Of a DNA stretch of 17,958 nt, positions 5,081 through 12,440 are shown one piece after another; positions within the stretch are counted from its first letter, which is position 1, and every line of letters starts with the position of its first letter. Both the position numbers and the translations under genes were made by a program. Under the pieces are notes generated by a model, which saw only the letters and a program-made list of their open reading frames with translations, was not told the origin of the DNA and did not search any database. Source of the stretch: Bacteroidia bacterium. GTDB taxonomy: Bacteria > Bacteroidota > Bacteroidia > Bacteroidales > Dysgonomonadaceae. The stretch is from positions 1 to 17,958 of the forward strand of contig JAUNRY010000016.1 of assembly GCA_030539475.1 (NCBI GenBank), written 5' to 3'.

Positions 5081-6859
5081 TCAAATTGTATTTCCGTTTC
5101 CCAGCAAAATATCGGTAACGCATCCTCCCGAAGGGATCATCGGATACACCATTCCTTTGGTTTCCACTTCCACTTCCAGCAGGTACGTGCCGTCGTGATT
5201 CAGCATTTCTGCAATGGCGGCATCGAGGTTTTTGCGGTCGGTAACTTTTTGTCCTTTAATTCCGTACGCGTCGGCAATTTTAATGAAATCGGGGTTTTTG
5301 AGGTGTGTTTCGGAATAGCGTTCATCGAAAAACAATTCCTGCCACTGGCGAACCATCCCCAGAAAATTATTGTTCAGCAGGATAATTTTCACATCTATAC
5401 CGTATTCCATAATGGTTCCCAATTCCTGAATGGTCATTTGGAAACCGCCGTCGCCCACGAAAATGCAGACCGTGCGGTCGGGTGCGCCGTATTTCGCGCC
5501 AATGCCCGCCGGAAGCCCGAACCCCATTGTTCCCAATCCGCCCGATGTTACCATGCTGCGCGATTGTGTGTATTTGAAATAACGCGTGGCCATCATCTGA
5601 TGCTGCCCCACATCGGTTACGCAAATGGCTTTGTTGCCGGTGGCTTCGGTAACTTTGTTCACCACTTCGCCCATTTTTATTTCGCCGCCGTTTTTGGGGA
5701 AAAGCTCGTTGTTGATGATGCAGTCAAATTCCGTTTGTTCGTAGGGTTTGAACTCATCGCTCCACGCGGCGTGCGATTTCTTTTCGAGCAGTTCGGTAAC
5801 CAACGGAAGTGTTTTTTTTGCATCGCCCAGCACTTTCACGGTGGTTTTCACGTTTTTGTCCATTTCGGCTTGATCGATATCGAAATGAAGCACTTTCGCC
5901 TGTTTGGCATACGTTTTCAGGTCGCCGGTAACGCGGTCGTCAAAACGCATGCCGATAGCTATCAGCACATCGCACTCGTTGGTTTTCATGTTGGGCGAAA
6001 CGTTGCCGTGCATTCCCAGCATTCCGTGATTGAGCGGATGCTCCGATGGAACGGCCGACAGTCCTAAAATGGTGGATCCGAACGGAATATCGCCTTTCTC
6101 CAGGAACTCTATCAATTCTTTTTCGGCGTTTCCCAGAATTACGCCTTGCCCAACGAGGGCGAACGGCTTTTTGGCATCGTTGATGATGGCTGCCGCCATT
6201 TCTATTTTATCGGTTTCTATTTCGGGATGAGGGAAATAGCTGCGCAGGAAATCGACCTTTTTGTACGCGTATTCGCATTTGTTTACTTGCGCGTCTTTGG
6301 TGATATCGAGCACTACGGGGCCGGGACGTCCGCTTTGCGCGATATAAAACGCGCGCGAAACCGCCCAGGGAATATCTTCTACTTTACGCACCTGATACGC
6401 CCATTTGGTAATGGGTTGCGTTACGCCAATGACATCGGCTTCCTGAAAAGCGTCGGAGCCCAGAAGGCCCGATATGACCTGGCCGGAAATCACTACCAGC
6501 GGCGTGCTGTCCATCATTGCGTCGGTAATTCCGGTTACGGCGTTTGTGGCGCCGGGGCCCGACGTAACCAACGCCACGCCCACTTTTTTCGATACGCGGG
6601 CATAACCTTGAGCGGCGTGAACCGCGCCTTGTTCGTGACGGACAAGTATGTGCCTTATTTCCTCTTTGTGGTCGTACAACGCGTCGAAAACGGGCATAAT
6701 GGCGCCCCCCGGATAACCGAACATGGTATCCACGCCTTCGGAAAGCAGCGCCCTTATCAACGCTTCACTTCCGGAAATTACTCCGGCTCCCTTCACTTCC
6801 TCCGAAGGGGGAAAGCTTGCAGGCTGTGAATTATTGTTTTTAGAATTGCTATTCATCAT
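5081..6859 (-). CDS. ilvB: acetolactate synthase large (catalytic) subunit
   Basis: The TPP enzyme condenses two pyruvates to acetolactate, or pyruvate with 2-oxobutyrate to acetohydroxybutyrate. The 592 aa include the N-terminal TPP-binding half with catalytic Glu in RHEQGAVHAAQGYAR (E76), GPGATNAVTGI, a middle FAD-type domain, and the C-terminal GDGGFQ...NN pyrophosphate motif with NNNFLGMVRQWQE. VISGSEALIRALL, where relatives begin, starts only at residue 27. Residues 1-26 are Asn/Ser/Gln rich and then read SQPASFPPSEEVKG. This extension comes from the inverted-repeat element at 6785-6932 and resembles those of LeuB and LeuC. Internal starts are not suitable because no Met lies close to residue 27, so the extension is probably made. 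Paired with ilvN downstream. Confidence 0.96.
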   Translation of the reverse strand: MMNSNSKNNNSQPASFPPSEEVKGAGVISGSEALIRALLSEGVDTMFGYPGGAIMPVFDALYDHKEEIRHILVRHEQGAVHAAQGYARVSKKVGVALVTSGPGATNAVTGITDAMMDSTPLVVISGQVISGLLGSDAFQEADVIGVTQPITKWAYQVRKVEDIPWAVSRAFYIAQSGRPGPVVLDITKDAQVNKCEYAYKKVDFLRSYFPHPEIETDKIEMAAAIINDAKKPFALVGQGVILGNAEKELIEFLEKGDIPFGSTILGLSAVPSEHPLNHGMLGMHGNVSPNMKTNECDVLIAIGMRFDDRVTGDLKTYAKQAKVLHFDIDQAEMDKNVKTTVKVLGDAKKTLPLVTELLEKKSHAAWSDEFKPYEQTEFDCIINNELFPKNGGEIKMGEVVNKVTEATGNKAICVTDVGQHQMMATRYFKYTQSRSMVTSGGLGTMGFGLPAGIGAKYGAPDRTVCIFVGDGGFQMTIQELGTIMEYGIDVKIILLNNNFLGMVRQWQELFFDERYSETHLKNPDFIKIADAYGIKGQKVTDRKNLDAAIAEMLNHDGTYLLEVEVETKGMVYPMIPSGGCVTDILLGNGNTI

Positions 6860-6932
6860 ATTTTTGTTTTAATCAACTATTTGTAATCAGTTCCCAAACC
6901 AATCTCCCCGTTCGGGGGGATGCAAGGGTGAC
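6785..6932. repeat. junction element, ilvD/ilvB copy
   Basis: Two C/G-rich hairpin ends face each other as an imperfect inverted repeat: 6785-6826, inside ilvB codons, and 6899-6932, immediately after the ilvD stop. Between them lie the ilvB start codon and an A-rich stretch. This is the most diverged of the three full copies (the others are 9976-10133 and 12314-12440). Confidence 0.7.
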
Positions 6933-8765
6933 TTATATTTTTCGCACCGCTCCCAAATCGGCAGAGGTTACGAATCTCGCGTACACTTGCAACGCTTTCG
7001 ATACTTTTCTGTCGCGATTGGGCGTAAACGCATCTTTTCCTCGCGACTCTTCCTCTTTTCTGCGTTCCGATAACTCGTCATCCGAAAGTTTTACGTTGAT
7101 GCTCCGGTTGGGAATATCTATTTCGATAATATCGCCGTCTTTTACCAGCCCTATACTGCCTCCGGCAGCCGCTTCGGGCGATATGTGCCCGATGGACAAG
7201 CCCGATGTGCCGCCCGAAAACCGTCCGTCGGTAATCAAGGCACAGGCTTTTCCCAGCTGCCTCGCTTTGATGTAGGAGGTGGGATAAAGCATTTCCTGCA
7301 TTCCCGGCCCGCCTTTCGGCCCTTCGTACACGATAACGACTACTTCGCCCGCCTGCACGTTGCCTTCCAGAATATCGTTCACAGCATCGTCCTGAGAATG
7401 AAAAACCCGCGCTTTGCCGCTGAATTTCCAGATGCTTTCGTCCACTCCGGCAGTTTTCACCACGCAGCCGTTTTGGGCGATGTTTCCTTTCAGTATGGCC
7501 AATCCGCCGTCTTTGGTATAGGCGTTTTCGATGTTTCGGATGCAGCCCTCCACACGGTCTGTATCGAGTGTTTTAAACAACGCGTTTTGCGAACCCATCA
7601 CCAGATTGAACCGGTTTCCGGGCGCCGATGAATAAATTTCCTGCGCTTCGGAATTTATTTCTTTGTTTGTTATGTCGTATTTATCGATGGCTTGTTGCAG
7701 TGTCAATCCATCGGCGCGATGAACCGATGTATCTATCAATCCGCCTTTGGATAGTTCGCCCACGATTCCGATAATTCCGCCCGCGCGGTTCACATCCTGA
7801 ATGTGGTATTTTTTGGTGTTGGGAGCCACTTTACACACGCAGGGCACTCGGCGCGAAAGCGCGTCGATGTCGTCCATCGTGAAATCCACCCCGCCTTCGT
7901 TGGCAATTGCCAGTAAATGCAAAATGGTGTTTGTGGAGCCGCCCATGGCGATATCGAGTGCCATGGCGTTGAGAAATGCCGCGCGGGTGGCGATATTTCT
8001 CGGCAAAACGGTTTCATCTCCGTCGAAATAATACCGATGCGCGTTTTCCACAATTTGTTTGGCCGCCCTGCGAAACAGGTTCAGCCTGTTGGCGTGCGTG
8101 GCCACGATGGTTCCGTTGCCGGGCAATGCCAGCCCGATGGCTTCGTTGAGGCAGTTCATGGAGTTGGCGGTAAACATTCCCGAGCAGGAGCCGCACGTGG
8201 GGCACGCCAGTTTTTCGAGTTGGGAGATGCGCTCATCGGAAACCGATTCGTCGGCCGATTCAATCATCGCGTCCACCAAATCTACCTGCTCATCGCCTAT
8301 TTTTCCGGCTTCCATGGGCCCGCCCGACACGAAAATTGCCGGAATATTCAGCCGCATTGCCGCCATCAGCATTCCCGGCGTTATTTTGTCGCAATTGCTG
8401 ATGCACACCATCGCGTCCACTTTGTGGGCGTTAATCATGTATTCGATGGAATCGGCAATCAGGTCGCGCGACGGCAGCGAGTAGAGCATTCCGTCGTGTC
8501 CCATCGCGATGCCGTCGTCCACGGCAATGGTGTTGAACTCGGCGGCAAAACAGCCCAACCTTTCGATTTCTGCTTTAACCATTTGCCCGATATTGTGCAA
8601 ATGCGCGTGCCCCGGCACAAATTGGGTAAACGAATTTACCACCGCGATAATGGGTTTTCCCATTTGTTCGTCCGTCATTCCGTTGGCGCGCCAAAGGGCG
8701 CGGGCGCCGGCCATGAGGCGGCCTTGTGTGGAAGTGGCGCTTCTGAGGTGTTTATTGTTGTTCAT
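6933..8765 (-). CDS. ilvD: dihydroxy-acid dehydratase
   Basis: IlvD dehydrates the dihydroxy acids made by IlvC to the 2-oxo acids that are transaminated to valine and isoleucine. The 610-aa length matches E. coli IlvD. Cluster ligands are seen in ISNCDKITPGM (C125) and CPTCGSCSGMF (C194, with C191 nearby). The sequence reads TQFVPGHAHL where [2Fe-2S] relatives have a PCN cysteine motif, so it belongs to the E. coli-like, probably oxygen-sensitive [4Fe-4S] type. Other signatures are SGGPMEAGK, GGSTNTILHLLAIA and LITDGRFSGGTSGLSIGH. The start at 8765 gives the usual LRSATSTQGR N-terminus. The stop TAA at 6933 abuts the junction element. It lies 145 bp downstream of leuB. Confidence 0.97.
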   Translation of the reverse strand: MNNNKHLRSATSTQGRLMAGARALWRANGMTDEQMGKPIIAVVNSFTQFVPGHAHLHNIGQMVKAEIERLGCFAAEFNTIAVDDGIAMGHDGMLYSLPSRDLIADSIEYMINAHKVDAMVCISNCDKITPGMLMAAMRLNIPAIFVSGGPMEAGKIGDEQVDLVDAMIESADESVSDERISQLEKLACPTCGSCSGMFTANSMNCLNEAIGLALPGNGTIVATHANRLNLFRRAAKQIVENAHRYYFDGDETVLPRNIATRAAFLNAMALDIAMGGSTNTILHLLAIANEGGVDFTMDDIDALSRRVPCVCKVAPNTKKYHIQDVNRAGGIIGIVGELSKGGLIDTSVHRADGLTLQQAIDKYDITNKEINSEAQEIYSSAPGNRFNLVMGSQNALFKTLDTDRVEGCIRNIENAYTKDGGLAILKGNIAQNGCVVKTAGVDESIWKFSGKARVFHSQDDAVNDILEGNVQAGEVVVIVYEGPKGGPGMQEMLYPTSYIKARQLGKACALITDGRFSGGTSGLSIGHISPEAAAGGSIGLVKDGDIIEIDIPNRSINVKLSDDELSERRKEEESRGKDAFTPNRDRKVSKALQVYARFVTSADLGAVRKI

Positions 8766-8910
8766 AATTTCTTTTTTATTGATAGGCTTTGCGGATATGC
8801 GCGTTGCGCGATAGATTTCGATTTCATCGAAATGATAGACTCGCTTCGCCCGTGATAAAGTGTGGCGTTGAGTTTATTTATCGCACGTAAGCGCCTATCA
8901 GCCGCAGGCA
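8766..8910. repeat. leuB-ilvD spacer with short inverted repeats
   Basis: The spacer holds a perfect hairpin (ATTTCGAT 8815-8822, ATCGAAAT 8826-8833) and repeated motifs around CGTGATAAA, TTTATCACG, CGCTTCGC and GCGAAGCG, some reaching into the leuB 3' end. The last leuB codons (VINASR) and its stop appear to lie in this repeat. It differs from the C/G-rich junction elements. Confidence 0.55.
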
Positions 8911-10050
8911 TTATCGCGAAGCGTTTATCACGTAGTTCATAATCCAATCTCCTGCATCGGAAGTGGAATACGCTTTTCCGCCTTCCGCGATATCTTCGGT
9001 AACGATTCCGGCTTCGAGCGACGCGTTTACGGCATCACGAATAAGCGTGCCTTCTTTCATCAAATTAAAACCGTACTCAAACATCAGTGCAGCGGATAAA
9101 ATCATCGCTACCGGGTTGGCGATATTTTTACCGGCGGCTTGCGGGTACGAACCGTGAATGGGTTCGAACAACGATGTGTGGATTCCCATCGATGCCGAAG
9201 GCAACATTCCGAGCGAGCCGGTAATTACGGAGGCTTCGTCGGTGAGGATGTCGCCGAAAAGGTTTTCGGTTACCAGCACGTCGAAACTTTTTGGCCACTG
9301 GATGATGCGCATGGCAGCGTTGTCCACGAACAGGTAATCGGTTTCAATATCGGGGTATTGGGGAGCCATTTCCTGCGCAATTTGCCGCCATAGGCGCGAT
9401 GTGGCAATCACGTTTGCTTTATCCACCACCGTGAGTTTTTTGCGGCGTTGCCCGGCAAATTTGTATGCCAGGTGCAGGATGCGTTCTATTTCTTCGCGGG
9501 TGTAAACGCACGTGTCGTAGGCCGTGTTCCCGTCTTCGCTGCGCCCTTGCGGACGGCCGAAATACATTCCGCCGGTGAGCTCGCGGATGCAGACGAAATC
9601 GGCTCCCTCCACCAAATCGGCACGAAGCGGCGATTTGTGGATAAGCGATGGAAATGTCATCACGGGGCGGATGTTTCCGTACAATCCCAGTTGTTGGCGC
9701 ATACGCAGCAACCCTTGTTCGGGACGCACTTTGGCGTTGGGGTCGTTGTCGAACTTCGGATGCCCGATGGCGCCGAACAGTACCGCGTCGGCTTGCATGC
9801 ACAACTCGTGCGTTTCGGCCGGATAGGGGTCGCCCACCGCGTCGATAGCTGCTGCGCCCACGATTCCTTCTTTGAAAGTAACGCTGTGCCCGAATTTTTC
9901 GCATACGGCGCGTGTTACTTTCAGGGCTTGCTCCATGATTTCGGGGCCGATGCCGTCGCCGGGTAAAATAGCGACAAGCCCCCCTTTAATCCCCCCAGTA
10001 GGGGGGAAAGTGGCAGGCTCTGTTTGATTATCTTTAGAAATGCTATTCAT
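8911..10050 (-). CDS. leuB: 3-isopropylmalate dehydrogenase
   Basis: LeuB oxidatively decarboxylates 3-isopropylmalate to 4-methyl-2-oxopentanoate. The same enzyme should convert 3-methylmalate from the citramalate route to 2-oxobutyrate. The 379-aa protein shows GDGIGPEI (31-38), GAIGHPKFDN, RPEQGLLRMRQQLGLYGNIRP, the RELTGGMYFG loop, VDKANV and the metal/substrate site around ENLFGDILTDEAS, then GSLGMLPSAS and EPIHGS. Relatives begin just before AILPGDGIG. Residues 1-24 (MNSISKDNQTEPATFPP...) are an extra, element-encoded N-terminus homologous to that of IlvB. The C-terminal VINASR looks repeat-derived. It is preceded by cimA with an 80-bp spacer carrying the element. Confidence 0.95.
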   Translation of the reverse strand: MNSISKDNQTEPATFPPTGGIKGGLVAILPGDGIGPEIMEQALKVTRAVCEKFGHSVTFKEGIVGAAAIDAVGDPYPAETHELCMQADAVLFGAIGHPKFDNDPNAKVRPEQGLLRMRQQLGLYGNIRPVMTFPSLIHKSPLRADLVEGADFVCIRELTGGMYFGRPQGRSEDGNTAYDTCVYTREEIERILHLAYKFAGQRRKKLTVVDKANVIATSRLWRQIAQEMAPQYPDIETDYLFVDNAAMRIIQWPKSFDVLVTENLFGDILTDEASVITGSLGMLPSASMGIHTSLFEPIHGSYPQAAGKNIANPVAMILSAALMFEYGFNLMKEGTLIRDAVNASLEAGIVTEDIAEGGKAYSTSDAGDWIMNYVINASR

Positions 10051-10133
10051 TAATTTTTTTGTTTTATTTTTTCTCCTTGTTTCTTCTCAATTCCGGAACC
10101 GGTTTTCCCCTTTTTGGGGGATGAAGGGGGCTA
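9976..10133. repeat. junction element, cimA/leuB copy
   Basis: The outer ends read AAGCCCCCC (9976 onward) and GGGGGCTA (up to 10133) and form an imperfect inverted repeat. Each end is itself a hairpin (C5-6 / G5-6 arms). On the coding strand one end contains the cimA stop codon (TAG of TAGCCCCC), the middle holds the leuB ATG, and the other end encodes LeuB residues about 11-24. Confidence 0.8.
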
Positions 10134-11687
10134 CGGTAAATTCAAATTCGGTATCACCGGAATGTTCCCGCTTTCAATCATATTGAGCATTTTCATTGTT
10201 GCTTTGATGGCAGCAACGGTTTGGTCAACGTCCAACGCGCGGGTTTTGAAGGTTTTTCCATCGAATTTCCACGTGATGATGGATTGCACGTAGGCGTTGG
10301 TTTTTCCGCCGGGCGGGATTACCACCACGTAATCGAGCAATTCGGGCGTGGGTTTATTCAATCGGCGGTATATTTTGTACATCGCTTTGGAAAATGCGTG
10401 GTATTGCCCTTCTCCGGCCGCCGATTCCTGATACACTTCGCCTTTTATGGAAAGTTTTACGGTGGCCGTAGGCCGCAATCCATCGGTAAGTGTGAGCGAA
10501 TAATTGAGCATTTGGATGTCCTGGTTTTCGGTGCCGTTTTTCAGCACGTCGGATACGATGTAGGGCAGTTCATCGAGATTTACAATCTCTTTTTTATCGC
10601 CCAGTTCGATGATGCGCGCCGTTACTTTCCGGGTGGCTTCGTCATCGAGTTCTATGCCCAGCGCTTCCAGGTTTTTGATAATGTTGGAGCGTCCGGCGTT
10701 TTTGCTCAGCGCGTACTCGCGGTAACGTCCGAATCGTTCGGGCATTAAATCGCTGAAGTACAGGTTTTTCTTTTTGTCGCCGTCGGCGTGAACTCCGGCT
10801 ACCTGCGTAAAAACGTTGTCGCCGATAATGGGTTTGTTGTTGGGTATGCGTACGCCGGAATAGCTTTCCACTACTTTACTTACGCCGAAGAGCCTGGATT
10901 CATCGATATTGGTTTCTATTTTCATGTGGTCGTGAAAAAGGGCGATGATGCTCGTGAGCGGCGCGTTTCCGGCACGTTCTCCCAATCCGTTTACGGTAAC
11001 GTGAACGCCTTTTACGCCGGCTTTTACGGCTTCGAAAACGTTGGCCACGGCCAAATCGTAATCGTTGTGCGCGTGAAAATCAAAATGCAGCCGGGGGTAA
11101 CGGTTTATCATTTCCGTGCAGAATTGCTCGGTTTGACTCGGGTTAAGCACGCCCAGCGTGTCGGGAAGCATGAAACGCTTTATCGGTTCGTCTTTCAATC
11201 CTTCCATCATTTGGAACACGTATTCTTTGGAGTCGCGCATGCCGTTGGACCAGTCTTCGAGATACACATTCACGTTGATGCCCATTTCCTGAGCCCGCGC
11301 AATGGTGTGTTTGATGTCTTTCAGATGCTCCTCCACCGTTTTGCGAAGCTGATAGGTGCAGTGCTTGAGCGAGCCTTTGCAAAGGAGGTTTATCACGCGG
11401 CATCCGGCGTTGCTGATCCATTGCAGCGATGCGTCCCCGTCCACGAAACCCAGCACTTCCAACTTGTCGATGTGCCCGTGATCCCGCGCCCATTTCGCTA
11501 CTTTCTGTACCGATTTGAACTCGCCTTCCGAAACGCGTGCCGAAGCAATTTCGACCCGGTCTACCTTGAGTTCTTCAATGAGCAGACGCGCCACGCTGAC
11601 TTTTTCCTGCGCGGCAAACGATACGCCCGAAGTTTGTTCTCCGTCGCGTAGGGTGGTGTCCATTATTTCGATTTTCCGCTTTTCCAT
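10131..11687 (-). CDS. cimA: (R)-citramalate synthase, Leptospira type
   Basis: The enzyme condenses pyruvate with acetyl-CoA to (R)-citramalate, the first step of threonine-independent isoleucine synthesis. It belongs to the LeuA-like family with a DTTLRDGEQTSGVSF start and metal-site HAHNDYD. It follows the Leptospira citramalate synthase as I remember it over its length: VDRVEIASARVS, GFVDG, NLLCKGSLKH, NVYLEDWSNG, FLPDTLGVL, AGVHADGDKK, LPERFGR, IPPGGKT and DQTVAA. The Leu and Tyr residues I recall as lining the pyruvate pocket are present in LGFVDG, NLLCKG and NVYLED. A C-terminal regulatory domain follows. MEKRKIEIMDTTLRDGEQ at 11687 fits the family; ATG 11750 would overlap leuD by 35 bp. 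A second isopropylmalate synthase is the alternative, but the operon already has leuA. Confidence 0.85.
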   Translation of the reverse strand: MEKRKIEIMDTTLRDGEQTSGVSFAAQEKVSVARLLIEELKVDRVEIASARVSEGEFKSVQKVAKWARDHGHIDKLEVLGFVDGDASLQWISNAGCRVINLLCKGSLKHCTYQLRKTVEEHLKDIKHTIARAQEMGINVNVYLEDWSNGMRDSKEYVFQMMEGLKDEPIKRFMLPDTLGVLNPSQTEQFCTEMINRYPRLHFDFHAHNDYDLAVANVFEAVKAGVKGVHVTVNGLGERAGNAPLTSIIALFHDHMKIETNIDESRLFGVSKVVESYSGVRIPNNKPIIGDNVFTQVAGVHADGDKKKNLYFSDLMPERFGRYREYALSKNAGRSNIIKNLEALGIELDDEATRKVTARIIELGDKKEIVNLDELPYIVSDVLKNGTENQDIQMLNYSLTLTDGLRPTATVKLSIKGEVYQESAAGEGQYHAFSKAMYKIYRRLNKPTPELLDYVVVIPPGGKTNAYVQSIITWKFDGKTFKTRALDVDQTVAAIKATMKMLNMIESGNIPVIPNLNLP

Positions 11688-11715
11688 ATGCTGATTACCT
11701 AAAACGTTGTTTTTT

Positions 11716-12312
11716 TCAATATACGAAGGGACGATTTTTCTCGTATTCATCTATTTTATCTTTATTCGACAGAAGAAAATCTATGTCGTCGAGCCCTTGG
11801 AGCAAGCACTCCTTTTTGTAGGGGTTAATCTCGAACGATTCCGATTCTCCGGTTTCGTTGTTGCTGATGGTTTGCGTTTCGAGATTGACCGTAACCGTTG
11901 CCTCCGGATTTTGCCTGACGGCAGCGAAGAGCTCGCTCAGAAACTTTTCGCTGACCACCACAGGCAGTATGCCGTTGTTGAGCGCGTTGTTGCGGAAAAT
12001 GTCGGCGAAGAAGCTCGATACCACTACCTTGAATCCGTATCCGCCAATAGCCCAGGCAGCGTGTTCGCGGCTGCTTCCGCTGCCGAAATTTTTTCCGGCT
12101 ACCAACACTTGCCCGCTGTAGGTGGGGTTATTGAGCACGAAATCCGTTTTCGGGCTGCCGTCTTTGTTGTATCGCCAGTCGGCGAAAAGATTGTCGCCGA
12201 ATCCTTCGCGCGTGGTGGCTTTGAGGAAACGTGCGGGGATTATCTGGTCGGTGTCCACGTTCTCGATGGGAAGTGGCACGTATGTACCAACTATTGTTGA
12301 AAATTTATCCAT
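11716..12312 (-). CDS. leuD: 3-isopropylmalate dehydratase small subunit
   Basis: With LeuC this subunit isomerises 2-isopropylmalate to 3-isopropylmalate, and probably citramalate to 3-methylmalate. The 198-aa length is normal. Visible motifs are VPLPIENVDTDQIIPARFL at the start, FLKATTREGFGDNLF, and the substrate-contacting GKNFGSGSSREHAAWAI, followed by FFADIFRNNALNNGILPV. Its ATG lies only a few bases after the end of the junction element 12314-12440. cimA follows 28 bp downstream. Confidence 0.96.
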   Translation of the reverse strand: MDKFSTIVGTYVPLPIENVDTDQIIPARFLKATTREGFGDNLFADWRYNKDGSPKTDFVLNNPTYSGQVLVAGKNFGSGSSREHAAWAIGGYGFKVVVSSFFADIFRNNALNNGILPVVVSEKFLSELFAAVRQNPEATVTVNLETQTISNNETGESESFEINPYKKECLLQGLDDIDFLLSNKDKIDEYEKNRPFVY

Positions 12313-12313
12313 T

Positions 12314-12440
12314 ATAAGCCCCCTCTAACTCCCCCGCAAGGGGGAGAACCGTGAGGGGAACGGTTGTTTTATTAGTGATTATTTTAAAATTTGTGGCCTG
12401 CCATTTTCCCCCTATATTGGGGGGATTAAGGGGGGCTTAT
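12314..12440. repeat. junction element, leuC/leuD copy (127 bp, 10-bp terminal inverted repeats)
   Basis: This is the clearest full copy. It begins ATAAGCCCCC (12314-12323) and ends GGGGGCTTAT (12431-12440), a perfect 10-bp terminal inverted repeat continuing imperfectly inward. Each end holds a C/G hairpin. On the coding strand the leuC stop TAA (12426-12428) and the residues SPP lie in the element, and leuD starts directly after its other end. No clear target duplication or ORF was seen. Confidence 0.8.

Noticed and set aside
5078..6067. + strand ORF (329 aa) opposite ilvB
   Set aside because: It overlaps the conserved catalytic half of IlvB on the other strand and shows only low-complexity shadow composition.
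7917..8855. + strand ORF (312 aa) opposite ilvD
   Set aside because: It is antisense to a fully conserved IlvD, with no recognisable domain.
11688..11750. Upstream in-frame start of cimA at 11750
   Set aside because: It would overlap leuD by 35 bp and add 21 residues not typical of the family. ATG 11687 fits better.
6785..12440. Junction elements as insertion sequences
   Set aside because: They are only about 130-160 bp, with no transposase ORF and no clear target duplication. At most they are MITE-like.
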